In this document: positions 34,389-42,369 of the stretch, piece after piece
How the letters are laid out: each line of letters opens with the position of its first letter
How positions within the stretch are numbered: position 1 is the first letter of the stretch
Source: Frankia canadensis
GTDB taxonomy: Bacteria; Actinomycetota; Actinomycetes; Frankiales; Frankiaceae
NCBI RefSeq assembly: GCF_900197875.1
Contig: NZ_FZMO01000290.1
Coordinates: 1 to 42,401 of the forward strand
Reading direction: 5' to 3'
Length of the DNA: 42,401 nucleotides
Notes under the pieces: generated by a model
What the model saw: the letters and a program-made list of their open reading frames with translations, nothing else
The model's database searches: none
What the model was told of the DNA's origin: nothing
Position numbers and translations under genes: made by a program

Positions 34389-35279
34389 GTGCGGATCGCG
34401 ACCTGGAACATCAACTCCGCGAAGGCCCGCCAGGCCCGGCTGATCGAGTGGCTGGACCGGGCGGCGCCGGACGTGGTGTGCCTGCAGGAGACCAAGCTCT
34501 CGGACGACGCGTTCCTCGAGCTGTTCGACGAGGATCTGTTCCGCCGTGGCTACCGGATCGCCCACCATGGCGACGGGCGGTGGAACGGGGTCGCGATCCT
34601 GTCGCGCGGCAGCCTCGACAACGTCGTGCGCGGCCTGCCCGGCGGGCCGGGATTCCCGGGGCCGGAGCCACGCGCCATCGCCGCGACGTGTGACGGCATC
34701 CGGGTGTGGTCCCTGTACGTGCCGAACGGCCGCACGGTGGACGACCCGCACTACGCCTACAAGCTGACCTGGCTGGCGGCTCTGCGCGATGTGGTCGTGG
34801 CGGAGTCGGCCCGGGGACCGCTGATGACGCTGGGCGACTTCAACATCGCTCCCACCGATGCGGACGTGTGGGACGTCGCCCAGTTCGAGGGAGCCACCCA
34901 CGTCACCCCGGCGGAACGCTCCGCCCTCGCGGCACTGGTCGACGCCGGCCTCACCGACGTCCTTCGGGCTCGCTGGCCCGACGACGTCGTCTACACGTAC
35001 TGGGACTACCGGCAGCTCTGCTTCCCGAAGAACTACGGGATGCGCATCGACCTCACGCTGGCGACGGCGGACGTGGCGGAACGGGTTTGTGCCGTGTGGG
35101 TGGACCGGGCGGCTCGCAAGGGCACCGGCACCAGCGACCACGCCCCGGTCGTCGTCGACCTGGACACGGCTCCCGACGGCGACGTCGGCCCCATGGTGCC
35201 GCCGCCGTCCAGTCGTGGTTCCTCCAGCCGGGGATCGTCGGGCCGCTCGACATCCAGCGACTCACTGCGCCAGCGCTGA
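34389..35279 (+). CDS. xthA: Exodeoxyribonuclease III (AP endonuclease)
   Basis: This 296-residue enzyme cleaves abasic sites and trims 3' ends in base-excision repair. All metal and catalytic motifs are visible: WNINSAKAR, CLQETK, the GDFNIAPTDADVWD catalytic pair, RIDLTLAT and SDHAPVV. The core ends at about 262; a Ser/Arg-rich tail of about 30 residues follows. Start GTG 34389. It converges on the second hsp20 gene, with a 13-bp-stem hairpin between. Confidence 0.95.
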   Translation: MRIATWNINSAKARQARLIEWLDRAAPDVVCLQETKLSDDAFLELFDEDLFRRGYRIAHHGDGRWNGVAILSRGSLDNVVRGLPGGPGFPGPEPRAIAATCDGIRVWSLYVPNGRTVDDPHYAYKLTWLAALRDVVVAESARGPLMTLGDFNIAPTDADVWDVAQFEGATHVTPAERSALAALVDAGLTDVLRARWPDDVVYTYWDYRQLCFPKNYGMRIDLTLATADVAERVCAVWVDRAARKGTGTSDHAPVVVDLDTAPDGDVGPMVPPPSSRGSSSRGSSGRSTSSDSLRQR

Positions 35280-35289
35280 ACCGGCATCA

Positions 35290-35333
35290 GGTCCGGGCCG
35301 GCTGTCGGGTCCAGGCCGCGGCCGGCCCGGACC
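35290..35333. terminator. Hairpin between convergent xthA and hsp20
   Basis: A 13-bp perfect stem (35290-35302 and 35321-35333) with an 18-nt loop lies midway between the two convergent stop codons. Likely a bidirectional terminator. Confidence 0.6.
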
Positions 35334-35385
35334 CGATCCGCCGGATGCCCGTCGGAACGCCCCGCCGACGTCCCGATCCGCGGGC

Positions 35386-35970
35386 TCACGCGGAGGGAGT
35401 GGCCTCGGCGGAGCTTGCGGCGTCGTTGCGCCCAGGCGCCGACTCCGTGGCCGCGGGCGCCGGGGCGTCGCCAGACCGCACAGGCGCGACCTCGGGGATC
35501 GCGCCGTCACGCGCGGGGGTCACGGCGATCCTGGTGGCCTTGGGCTCCACCGCCGCGCCCGCGAGCCGGACGCTTAGCACGCCCCGCTCGTAGCCGGCGG
35601 AGATCCGCGCGGCGTCGACCCGCTCGGGGAGCCGGAACTCGCGACGGAAGCCGCCGCTCCACCGCTCGCGGTGCACCCGCCCGCCGCGCGCCTCCTCACG
35701 CTGCCCGCCGCGCTGACCGCGGACCACCAGACGGCCCCGGTCGATCTCCACGACGACGTCACGCTCGACGTCGACGCCGGGCAGCTCCAGGTTGATCACC
35801 ACGTCCTCGCCGTCGGCCACGACGTCGGCGGACGGGACGGCGAGCTCCGCGTCCTGCGCACGAGTGGCGAGCGCCGGGCGGCGCGTCCCCCACGCACGTC
35901 GGACGATCTCGTCGAACTCCCGGTCCATCCGGCCCAGCGCGGCGAACGGGTCCCACAGGTAGGTAGCCAC
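35386..35970 (-). CDS. Small heat shock protein (Hsp20 family), second copy
   Basis: This 194-residue holdase carries an alpha-crystallin domain (about 40-145): VVINLELPGVDVERDVVVEI, then GVLSVRL and a C-terminal IAV motif. A disordered Ala/Pro/Glu tail follows. The GTG start at 35970 has AGGGAGA 6 nt upstream. A near-consensus HAIR element about 120 bp upstream predicts repression by HspR, so this copy is likely the heat-inducible one. Confidence 0.93.
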   Translation of the reverse strand: MATYLWDPFAALGRMDREFDEIVRRAWGTRRPALATRAQDAELAVPSADVVADGEDVVINLELPGVDVERDVVVEIDRGRLVVRGQRGGQREEARGGRVHRERWSGGFRREFRLPERVDAARISAGYERGVLSVRLAGAAVEPKATRIAVTPARDGAIPEVAPVRSGDAPAPAATESAPGRNDAASSAEATPSA

Positions 35971-36090
35971 AGCGATCTCCCTCTATGTGCTCAGTAGTTC
36001 GGAACTCCGACCGGACGCGCCACCCACAGGGCCCGCAGGTCGACCTGCGCCGACCACCCTGTGGCTTGCAACCTCCTGTCGTTCACAGTT

Positions 36091-36111
36091 CATGAGTCTA
36101 GGCCACTCAAC
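36091..36111 (-). promoter_or_regulatory. HAIR operator (HspR site) upstream of hsp20
   Basis: The plus strand reads CATGAGT-CTAGGCC-ACTCAAC. The HAIR consensus is CTTGAGT-N7-ACTCAAG, so each 7-base arm matches at six positions and the 7-base spacer is exact. It lies 121 bp upstream of the hsp20 start. Confidence 0.65.
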
Positions 36112-36742
36112 CTTGCGAAGGCAAGTCGCCTCAGCAGTCGTGCGGACAGGAGACGGCGATCACGCGGCGGCGAGGCAGGCGGCGCGTCCACGGCGACGCC
36201 TGGCGGAGGAGATAGTCGCGGGCACGACACGCGGGCGGGGGGTGCGTACGCCGGACACGAGCCCGGCCAGGCCGGAATGGCACCGTTCGGACCTCGAAGT
36301 CGGCGGCCGATCACGGTAAAAGACGCCGTACCCAGGTAATCATCGGCGGGGATACCCGCCGATGATTACCGGCCGACAAACCGGCATGCCGGGCGGGCTA
36401 CAAGGGGTGGCGATAAGTCAGCCACACCATCGTGGTATAAAGTTCCACGCTACACGGAACTGGATGCTGGGGAGGCAGTTCGTGTACATCGAGCGAACGG
36501 TCGCCGCGCCGCGCCCGCCGTCGGTAAGAGGAGATCACCTCGCCCGGCCCACTTCTGCCAGGCGGCGACCCGCCCGCGGTCGCGCCTGCCCGTCGCCTCG
36601 CCGGCGACCCAGCAGAGCGTGCCGGGTGCTTCGCTGCCTGGTCGCGCACGACTGACGAGCCGACGACCGGCGCGCCTCGTGACCGCCTGTCGCGGAGCGT
36701 CGCGCCGACAGCGCCGGCAGCACAGAGGACGAAGGAGCGGCA
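36112..36742. other. Regulatory-rich intergenic region before the A-T-TE gene
   Basis: Besides the large hairpin listed separately, this gap holds a palindrome CCGGCATGCCGG (36381-36392), a TATAAA box (36436-36441), an inverted repeat AGTTCC-N9-GGAACT (36441-36461) and a small frame from GTG 36482 to 36655. That frame follows GGGGAGG (36469-36475) and would encode a 57-residue Arg/Pro-rich peptide, YIERTVAAPRPPSVRGDHL at its start; whether it is translated is unclear. No full-length gene is visible. Confidence 0.4.
36335..36370. repeat. Perfect 16-bp-stem hairpin with GATA loop
   Basis: GGTAATCATCGGCGGG and its exact complement are separated by GATA. The stem is AT-richer at its base than the surrounding DNA. 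It lies between two divergent genes, so it is not a normal terminator for either. It could be an operator or an RNA structure in a long 5' UTR. Confidence 0.9.
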
Positions 36743-39610
36743 TTGAACGAAAGCGATCGGCGCGCGGCTGTGGCGGTCGAGGCCCCCGCGGGCGGTGTTC
36801 CCCTTCCCGCGCTGGATCTCGACGATCTGCCCGCGTCCGTGGTCAGCCGGTTCCGCGAGGTGGCGACCCGGCTGCCGGACACCCCCGCGCTGGTGTCCCC
36901 GGGGGTGGCTATGACGTTCGCCGAGGCCGACCGGCGCACCGACGCCATCGCCGTGGCCATCCTGGGCCGCCTCGACGCGAGCGAGCTCGGCCCGGTCGCG
37001 ACGCTGCTCCCGCACGGGGTCGCCGGGCTGCTGGGCCTGCTGGCCGCGATGAAGACGGGACGGCCCGTCGTCCCGCTCGACCCGATGGTGCCGGCGGAGC
37101 GGATGGCGCAGATCGTCCGCCAGGCCGGCTGCGTCGCCCTGCTCACCGACCTCGGGGACGCCGCCGTCGCCCGCTCCACGGTGGGCCTGCGCGCCGTCGG
37201 CGCCCAGGGTGCCGACGCCTCCGCGGTGGCCGAGATCAACCCCCGGCCGGTGCTCGACGCGCTCGGCGACGACGCCCCGCGCCTCGTCCTGGACCTGGCC
37301 TGCGCCGCCGGCGACGGAGCCGAGTGGATCGCGGCGAACGGGGCGGACGCCGTGTGGTGGCCGGAACCACGGCTCGACGAGCCGGCCTGCGTCGTGTTCA
37401 CCTCGGGGTCCACCGGCACGCCCAAGGGCGTGGTCTGGAACCACGGGACCTTCCTCTGCGAGGCGTTCGCCGGCGCCGAGCGGCTCGGCTTCGCCCCGGG
37501 CGACCGGCTGGCGCTGGTGCTGCCGTACTCGTTCGCCGCCGGGATCACCGTGGTCGTGTTCGGGCTGCTCAACGGGGCGGGGCTGTACGCCTACGACCCG
37601 CGCGCGGCCGGTCTGCGCGGCCTCGGCGACTGGATCATCACGCAGAACCTCACCGCCCTGCAGACCACGCCGAGCCTGCTGCGGGCCCTCGTCGGCGCGC
37701 TCGAGGTGGACGAGGTACTGCCCGACCTGCGGCTCGTCACCACCTGCGGCGAGGCCGCGTACGGCCGCGACGTCGCCGCGCTGCGCGCGCACGTGCCCGC
37801 GACCTGCACCTACGTCAACTGGTCGGGCGCGTCGGAGATCGCCTCGCTGGGCTTCCACGAGATCGGGCCGAGAGCGCCGATCCCGCACGGCACGGTGCCC
37901 GCGGGCCTGCCCGCGCCCGGCAAGGAGGTGCTGCTGCGTCGGGAGGACGGCAGGGTGGCCGGGCCCGGTGAGTCCGGGGACGTCGAGGTGATCTCGGAGT
38001 TCCTGTCCGCCGGCTACTGGGACAACCCCGAGCTCACCGCGGAGCGGTTCCTCCCGCTGGCCGACGGGCGGACCAGCTGCCGCACCGGCGACCTCGGCCG
38101 GATCGAGCCGGACGGCACAGTCATCCTGCTCGGCCGCCGCGACGCCGCCGTGAAGATCCGCGGCTACCTCGTGGAGCCGAGCGAGGTCGAGGCGGCGCTG
38201 CTGCGCTCCCCGGAGATCGCGGAGGCCGTGGTCACCGCCGTCGCCGACGAGGACACCGCACAGCACCGTCTGATCGCCTACGTCGTGCCGGCCGTGAACG
38301 GGAACACGCTGTCCCCCGTGCGGATCCGGCGGGCGCTGCGCGAACGGCTACCGGTCTGGATGGTGCCCACCATGGTCGTCCCGCTGGCGGAGCTGCCCCG
38401 CAACGAGCGGGGCAAGATCGACCGGCGGGCCCTGCCTCCCCCGCCGGCGCGCACCATCTCGAAGCGTCCCCGGACGCAGTGGGAGATCGTCGTCGCCGAC
38501 ATCTGGACCCGCGTCCTGGACGTCGAGGAGGTCTTCGTCGGCGACGACTTCATGGAGCTCGGCGGCGACTCGCTGGCCGCGAACGAGCTGCTCACGCTCG
38601 TGCAGGAGAAGCTCGGCGTGTCGATGCCGTCGTCCGCGCTGGTGGACGCGCCCACGCTCGGCGCGTTCTCGCACGCGGTGTCGGTGGCCCAGCAGTCCGG
38701 GCCGCGCCACCCCACGGTCGTCCCGTTGCGCACCACGGGGTCGCGCCCGCCGCTGTTCTGCTTCGCGGGGGCCGGGGCGCTCGCCCTCGGCTTCCACTCG
38801 CTGGCCCGCCGGCTCGGCGACGACCAGCCCGTCTACGCGTTCCAGGCGCATGGCCTGGAACGGCGCGGCTTCCCGGACTGGAGCGTCGAGAAGACGGCGC
38901 GGCGCCACCTCGAGGTGATCCGGGTCCTCGCCCCGCGGGGCCCGTATCTGCTCGCCGGGCACTCGCTGGGTGGCCTGATCGCGATGGAGATCGCGCAGCA
39001 GCTCGCGGCGGTCGGCGAGGAGGTGGGCTTTCTGTCGATCATGGACACCTACCTGCCGTCCTCCCTGCGCATCGGCCCGAACGAGGACGGTGAGAACGCC
39101 CCCGCCGCCCAGGGTGTCGACGGCAGCGCCGTCACCGGCAGTGGCAGTGGCAGTGGGACCGGCAGTGGCAGTGGGACCGCGGGCGACAGCGCGCAGGAAC
39201 ACGCCCGCGGCTACCGCGGGCGGCTCGCCCGGTTCACCCAGCGGCTGCTGCCGGAGCAGCGGGCCAACTTCACCAACATGGCAACTCTCAAGAAAATGGT
39301 GCAGATTCCCCTGACCGGCGTGGTGCAGTTCGGGGGACTGGAGCAGTTCGATGTCTTCTTCAATCACGGCCGACTGCTCGAACGGTTTTACCGGCCCCGC
39401 CCGTGGGCCGGGCGCACGATTGTCTACCGCTCCGCGGAGAATCCCGACTCCGAGAATGCCTGGTCGACGTATCTGACCGGTAGCCATGACACCCACTACG
39501 TCCCGTGTGAGCATTTTTATCTGCTTCGCGAGCCGCATGTCATCAAGATCTCGGAGCATTTCCGGACCGAGATCGACAGGGTCGTCGCCGAGCAGGCGTC
39601 GCGAGGCTGA
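36743..39610 (+). CDS. NRPS-like A-T-TE synthetase
   Basis: This 955-residue enzyme has an adenylation domain (about 25-560), a carrier domain (about 570-645) and a type I thioesterase (about 665-950). A-domain motifs: FTSGSTGTPKG at 219, NWSGASE, CRTGDLGR, GRRDAAVKIRGYLVEP and NERGKIDRRAL. The carrier Ser is 610 in LGGDSL, and the thioesterase nucleophile is Ser741 in GHSLGG with Asp in IMDTYLP and His near CEHFYLL. There is no condensation domain, so it would load one substrate and release it by hydrolysis, cyclisation or dimerisation. The residue aligned with the alpha-amino-binding Asp (FDASVWE in GrsA) appears to be Ala in YSFAAGIT. The TTG start at 36743 has GAAGGAG at 36731-36737. Confidence 0.93.
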   Translation: MNESDRRAAVAVEAPAGGVPLPALDLDDLPASVVSRFREVATRLPDTPALVSPGVAMTFAEADRRTDAIAVAILGRLDASELGPVATLLPHGVAGLLGLLAAMKTGRPVVPLDPMVPAERMAQIVRQAGCVALLTDLGDAAVARSTVGLRAVGAQGADASAVAEINPRPVLDALGDDAPRLVLDLACAAGDGAEWIAANGADAVWWPEPRLDEPACVVFTSGSTGTPKGVVWNHGTFLCEAFAGAERLGFAPGDRLALVLPYSFAAGITVVVFGLLNGAGLYAYDPRAAGLRGLGDWIITQNLTALQTTPSLLRALVGALEVDEVLPDLRLVTTCGEAAYGRDVAALRAHVPATCTYVNWSGASEIASLGFHEIGPRAPIPHGTVPAGLPAPGKEVLLRREDGRVAGPGESGDVEVISEFLSAGYWDNPELTAERFLPLADGRTSCRTGDLGRIEPDGTVILLGRRDAAVKIRGYLVEPSEVEAALLRSPEIAEAVVTAVADEDTAQHRLIAYVVPAVNGNTLSPVRIRRALRERLPVWMVPTMVVPLAELPRNERGKIDRRALPPPPARTISKRPRTQWEIVVADIWTRVLDVEEVFVGDDFMELGGDSLAANELLTLVQEKLGVSMPSSALVDAPTLGAFSHAVSVAQQSGPRHPTVVPLRTTGSRPPLFCFAGAGALALGFHSLARRLGDDQPVYAFQAHGLERRGFPDWSVEKTARRHLEVIRVLAPRGPYLLAGHSLGGLIAMEIAQQLAAVGEEVGFLSIMDTYLPSSLRIGPNEDGENAPAAQGVDGSAVTGSGSGSGTGSGSGTAGDSAQEHARGYRGRLARFTQRLLPEQRANFTNMATLKKMVQIPLTGVVQFGGLEQFDVFFNHGRLLERFYRPRPWAGRTIVYRSAENPDSENAWSTYLTGSHDTHYVPCEHFYLLREPHVIKISEHFRTEIDRVVAEQASRG

Positions 39611-39626
39611 GCGTCGATGCCTCCGG

Positions 39627-39661
39627 TCCCGGCGGGGTGTGCTGAGCACACCCCGCCGGGA
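39627..39661. terminator. Strong bidirectional hairpin between A-T-TE and DUF4230 genes
   Basis: A 16-bp perfect stem (39627-39642 and 39646-39661) with a TGA loop lies 17 bp after the A-T-TE stop, between two convergent genes. It is the strongest terminator-like structure here. Confidence 0.8.
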
Positions 39662-39762
39662 GGCACGTGCGGCCGAGGAGACGCCACGCCGCCCCGGCCG
39701 TGGGCCTGGCGCGCCGGCCCTGGGCCTGGGCCTGGACCGGCGTCGCGGGCGGGAGGGCCGGG

Positions 39763-40467
39763 TCAGCGGCGGTCGGCGGCGTAGGTGACCTGGACGTTGG
39801 TGAAGCCCAGGGCCCCGAGCAGGCCGCGCAGCATCGCGGTGGTGTTCTTCTTGCCCAGCTCGAGGACCTGGCCGTCGGTCTGGGCGGCCTGGGCCATCTT
39901 CGTCGAGGCCTTCTGGTAGAGCGCCTTGTCACTGCTGACGCCGCCGACCAGGCCGCCGACCCGGTCCAGCACCCCGCGCTGGCGGGCGACTACATAGCTG
40001 TGGTCGAGGTCGAGCTGCGGCTTGGACAGGGTCGGGTTCGGCAGCTCGATGCTCACCGAGCGGCGGTCCGGCGACACCTTGACGGCGCCGGCGTCCAGAT
40101 GACCGAAGTCGACCATCGCGTCGACCGTGCCGACCCCGACGAACAGGGTGCGCTCACCCTTCAGCGCCGACGGCAGCCACTTCGTGTCCTGCTCCAGGTC
40201 GACGACGACCTCGAAGTGGGCGCCCGCGGCGTGGTACTGGCTGAGATCCTCCAGCGAGCGCAGCACCGCCGGGGAGCTGCGGTCGATCGTGCGCTGCGTG
40301 AACGGGTTGAGACTGGGTCGCCAGCCGGCCACCACCGCGACGAGGCCGACGACGAGCACGGCGAGCAGGATGGTGGCGATCAGCCGCAGCGGGCTGAAGC
40401 GGGAGACCAGGGCACGCGGGGACCGCGTGGAGCGGGTGGGCCGGTCCGTGCCGGACTCGTCGTTCAT
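39763..40467 (-). CDS. DUF4230 protein, membrane-anchored
   Basis: This 234-residue protein has one N-terminal membrane segment (LIATILLAVLVVGLVAVVAG) after a basic cytosolic stretch, then an extracellular domain matching DUF4230 (VLRSLEDLSQYHAAGAHFEVVVDLEQDTKW, later VSIELPNPTLSKPQLDLDHSY). The function is unknown. It lies 48 bp downstream of the PP2C phosphatase gene on the same strand, so the two may be cotranscribed. The start is ATG 40467. Confidence 0.88.
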   Translation of the reverse strand: MNDESGTDRPTRSTRSPRALVSRFSPLRLIATILLAVLVVGLVAVVAGWRPSLNPFTQRTIDRSSPAVLRSLEDLSQYHAAGAHFEVVVDLEQDTKWLPSALKGERTLFVGVGTVDAMVDFGHLDAGAVKVSPDRRSVSIELPNPTLSKPQLDLDHSYVVARQRGVLDRVGGLVGGVSSDKALYQKASTKMAQAAQTDGQVLELGKKNTTAMLRGLLGALGFTNVQVTYAADRR

Positions 40468-40515
40468 GGTGGGCGATGTACCCGAAAATCCCTGTGACCA
40501 CGCTAGTAGTCGCCA

Positions 40516-42369
40516 TCACGACGAACCGTCCGCGCTCTGGGGCGGCTGATCGGTGCGGGCGAGGATGATGGCCGTCCGGTCGTCGCCCTGCCGCCCCGGC
40601 GCGTGCCGGCGCACGGCGTCGAAGGCGTCGTCGAGCAGGGCCAGCGGAGTGCGGCCCGGGTCGCGCAGGATCTCCGCGATCAGCCGGTGCACACCGAACT
40701 GGCGGCCGTCGCCGTCGCGGGCCTCGACCAGCCCGTCGGTGTAGGCGATGAGCACGTCACCAGGGTCGAGGCGCAGGGTGCGGCTCTCCCAGGCACCAGG
40801 GCCGGTCAGCAGGCTGGACATCAACGGGCCCGTCGGCGGCAGCCGGACGATCTGCGCGGCCGCCGGCGCGGACGTGGATGGCGGCGCGGACGACGGCTCG
40901 GCGGGAGAAACCGGCCCGGACGGGGACTCCGACACGGGCGCCGACGCGGACGGGGATGGGGACGCTGGAACTGCGGGAGGCTCCGGCGCGGGCGACGGCC
41001 TCGGCGCCGACGGAGCCTCGGAGGCGGACGTGGACGCGGGCTCAGGCGCGGACGTGGACGCGGGCTCAGGCGCGGACGCGGGCGTGGCGGGAGGGGCGGC
41101 CGCGGAGGTCGTCCGCTCAGGCCACGCCGCACCGGCCCGGCGCAGCAGCAGGACGTCGGGGTGGCCCGCGTTGACGTAGGTGAGTTCGCCGCTGCCGGGG
41201 TCGACGATGGAGATGATCGCGGTGGCGAACATCTCCTCGGTGTCGCCGAGGTTCTCGACGACCCATTCCACGGCGATGGCGGGCGTGGCACCGGTGGACA
41301 GCGCGGCGTCTAGGAGCTGCTTGAGCCGCAGGGCGAACACGCCGGCGGTGGCACCGTGGCCGGAGACGTCGCCGACGATCACCGCGACCCGGCCGTCCGG
41401 CAGGTCAAGGGCGTCGTACCAGTCACCGGCGAGCTCGCCCTGGGCGGGATCGACCCGGCCGTGCAGCATCACGCCCCGGGCGCGCAGTACCGAGGGGGTC
41501 AGCGCGTCGCGCAGCGCGATCACGGCCGGCCCCTGTTGGGCGAGCGCTTCCCAGGACCGCTCGTTCTGCCGGACGAGCCGGACGAGCTGGGCGCGCATCG
41601 TCTCGACGTCGGTGGCCAGGGCGACGATCTCGGCCGGGCCGACCGAGGGGATGCGCGTGTCGTAGCGCCCGGCGGCGACCGCGTTGACGGAGCGCTGCAG
41701 GGCGCCGATCGGGCGCAGCAGCCAGCGCCGGGACACGATCATGACCGTCACGAGCACGCCGAGGATGACGGCCATCGCGCTGACCAGCGAGCTCAGCAGC
41801 AGCACCGCGGCGTTCTCGACCCGGTTGGACGCCTCGGTCTGCTCGCGGTCGATCTGGCCGGCGAGCCCGGCGACCTGGCGGCGCAGCTCGTCGAAGTCCT
41901 CGCGGGCGCTGGAGCGGACGATCGACGAGGCGCGGGCGACGTCCCCGCGGGCCATCGCGGCGAGTTCCGGCTGGACGACCTCGCTGCGCCAGGTGCGATA
42001 CGCCTCGCCGACCTTGTCGTGCTGTGCACGCAGGTCGGGGAACTGGGCCAGCAGGTCGGCGAGGCGGGCGTCCAGGCCCGGCAGCTCCCGGTCGGAGGCA
42101 TGAAAGGGGGCGAGGAAGCCGCGGTCGCGGGTGACGATGTAGCCGCGCAGGGCGCTTTCCTGGTCCACGTAGGCGGCGAGGAGCAGCGCCGTGGTGGTCG
42201 CCGCCGGGTCGAGATGGCGGCCCCGCTCGCCCGCGGCATGCCGCGATCGCAGCGCCGAGAAGACGGCGAGCACCAGCATCAGGATGACCGCGAGCCCGGC
42301 GAACAGGGTCAGCACCCGGATGCCTCGCCGGAGGCCAGCCGTCTCACCCACGTCAGGATTGTCGTCCAC
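40516..42369 (-). CDS. Membrane PP2C-type phosphatase (RsbU/SpoIIE family) with CHASE3 and HAMP domains
   Basis: This 617-residue sensor has a first membrane helix (VLTLFAGLAVILMLVLAVF), a CHASE3-like extracellular helical domain (about 55-185), a second helix, a HAMP domain (about 215-270) and a PP2C/SpoIIE catalytic domain. Metal-binding acids are in GDWYD, GDVSGHG, YTDGL and DDRTAII. Such enzymes dephosphorylate an anti-anti-sigma factor. The catalytic domain is split by a Pro/Ser/Ala/Glu-rich stretch of about 90 residues that should be disordered. GTG 42369 is close to the window edge and weakly supported; GTG 42351 is an alternative. Confidence 0.92.
   Translation of the reverse strand: MDDNPDVGETAGLRRGIRVLTLFAGLAVILMLVLAVFSALRSRHAAGERGRHLDPAATTTALLLAAYVDQESALRGYIVTRDRGFLAPFHASDRELPGLDARLADLLAQFPDLRAQHDKVGEAYRTWRSEVVQPELAAMARGDVARASSIVRSSAREDFDELRRQVAGLAGQIDREQTEASNRVENAAVLLLSSLVSAMAVILGVLVTVMIVSRRWLLRPIGALQRSVNAVAAGRYDTRIPSVGPAEIVALATDVETMRAQLVRLVRQNERSWEALAQQGPAVIALRDALTPSVLRARGVMLHGRVDPAQGELAGDWYDALDLPDGRVAVIVGDVSGHGATAGVFALRLKQLLDAALSTGATPAIAVEWVVENLGDTEEMFATAIISIVDPGSGELTYVNAGHPDVLLLRRAGAAWPERTTSAAAPPATPASAPEPASTSAPEPASTSASEAPSAPRPSPAPEPPAVPASPSPSASAPVSESPSGPVSPAEPSSAPPSTSAPAAAQIVRLPPTGPLMSSLLTGPGAWESRTLRLDPGDVLIAYTDGLVEARDGDGRQFGVHRLIAEILRDPGRTPLALLDDAFDAVRRHAPGRQGDDRTAIILARTDQPPQSADGSS
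41027..41074. repeat. 24-bp direct repeat in the phosphatase insert
   Basis: A 24-bp unit starting GACGTGGACGCGGG occurs twice exactly, at 41027 and 41051. It encodes the APEPASTS repeat in the low-complexity insert. Confidence 0.9.

Noticed and set aside
36456-36480. GGAAC-N17-GTT as an ECF sigma promoter before the A-T-TE gene
   Set aside because: Such short matches arise often in GC-rich DNA, and the -10 part is weak; noted only as part of the inverted repeat.
36398-38266. Minus-strand frame of 622 codons over the A-T-TE gene
   Set aside because: Shadow frame of the A domain; no domain or ribosome site visible.
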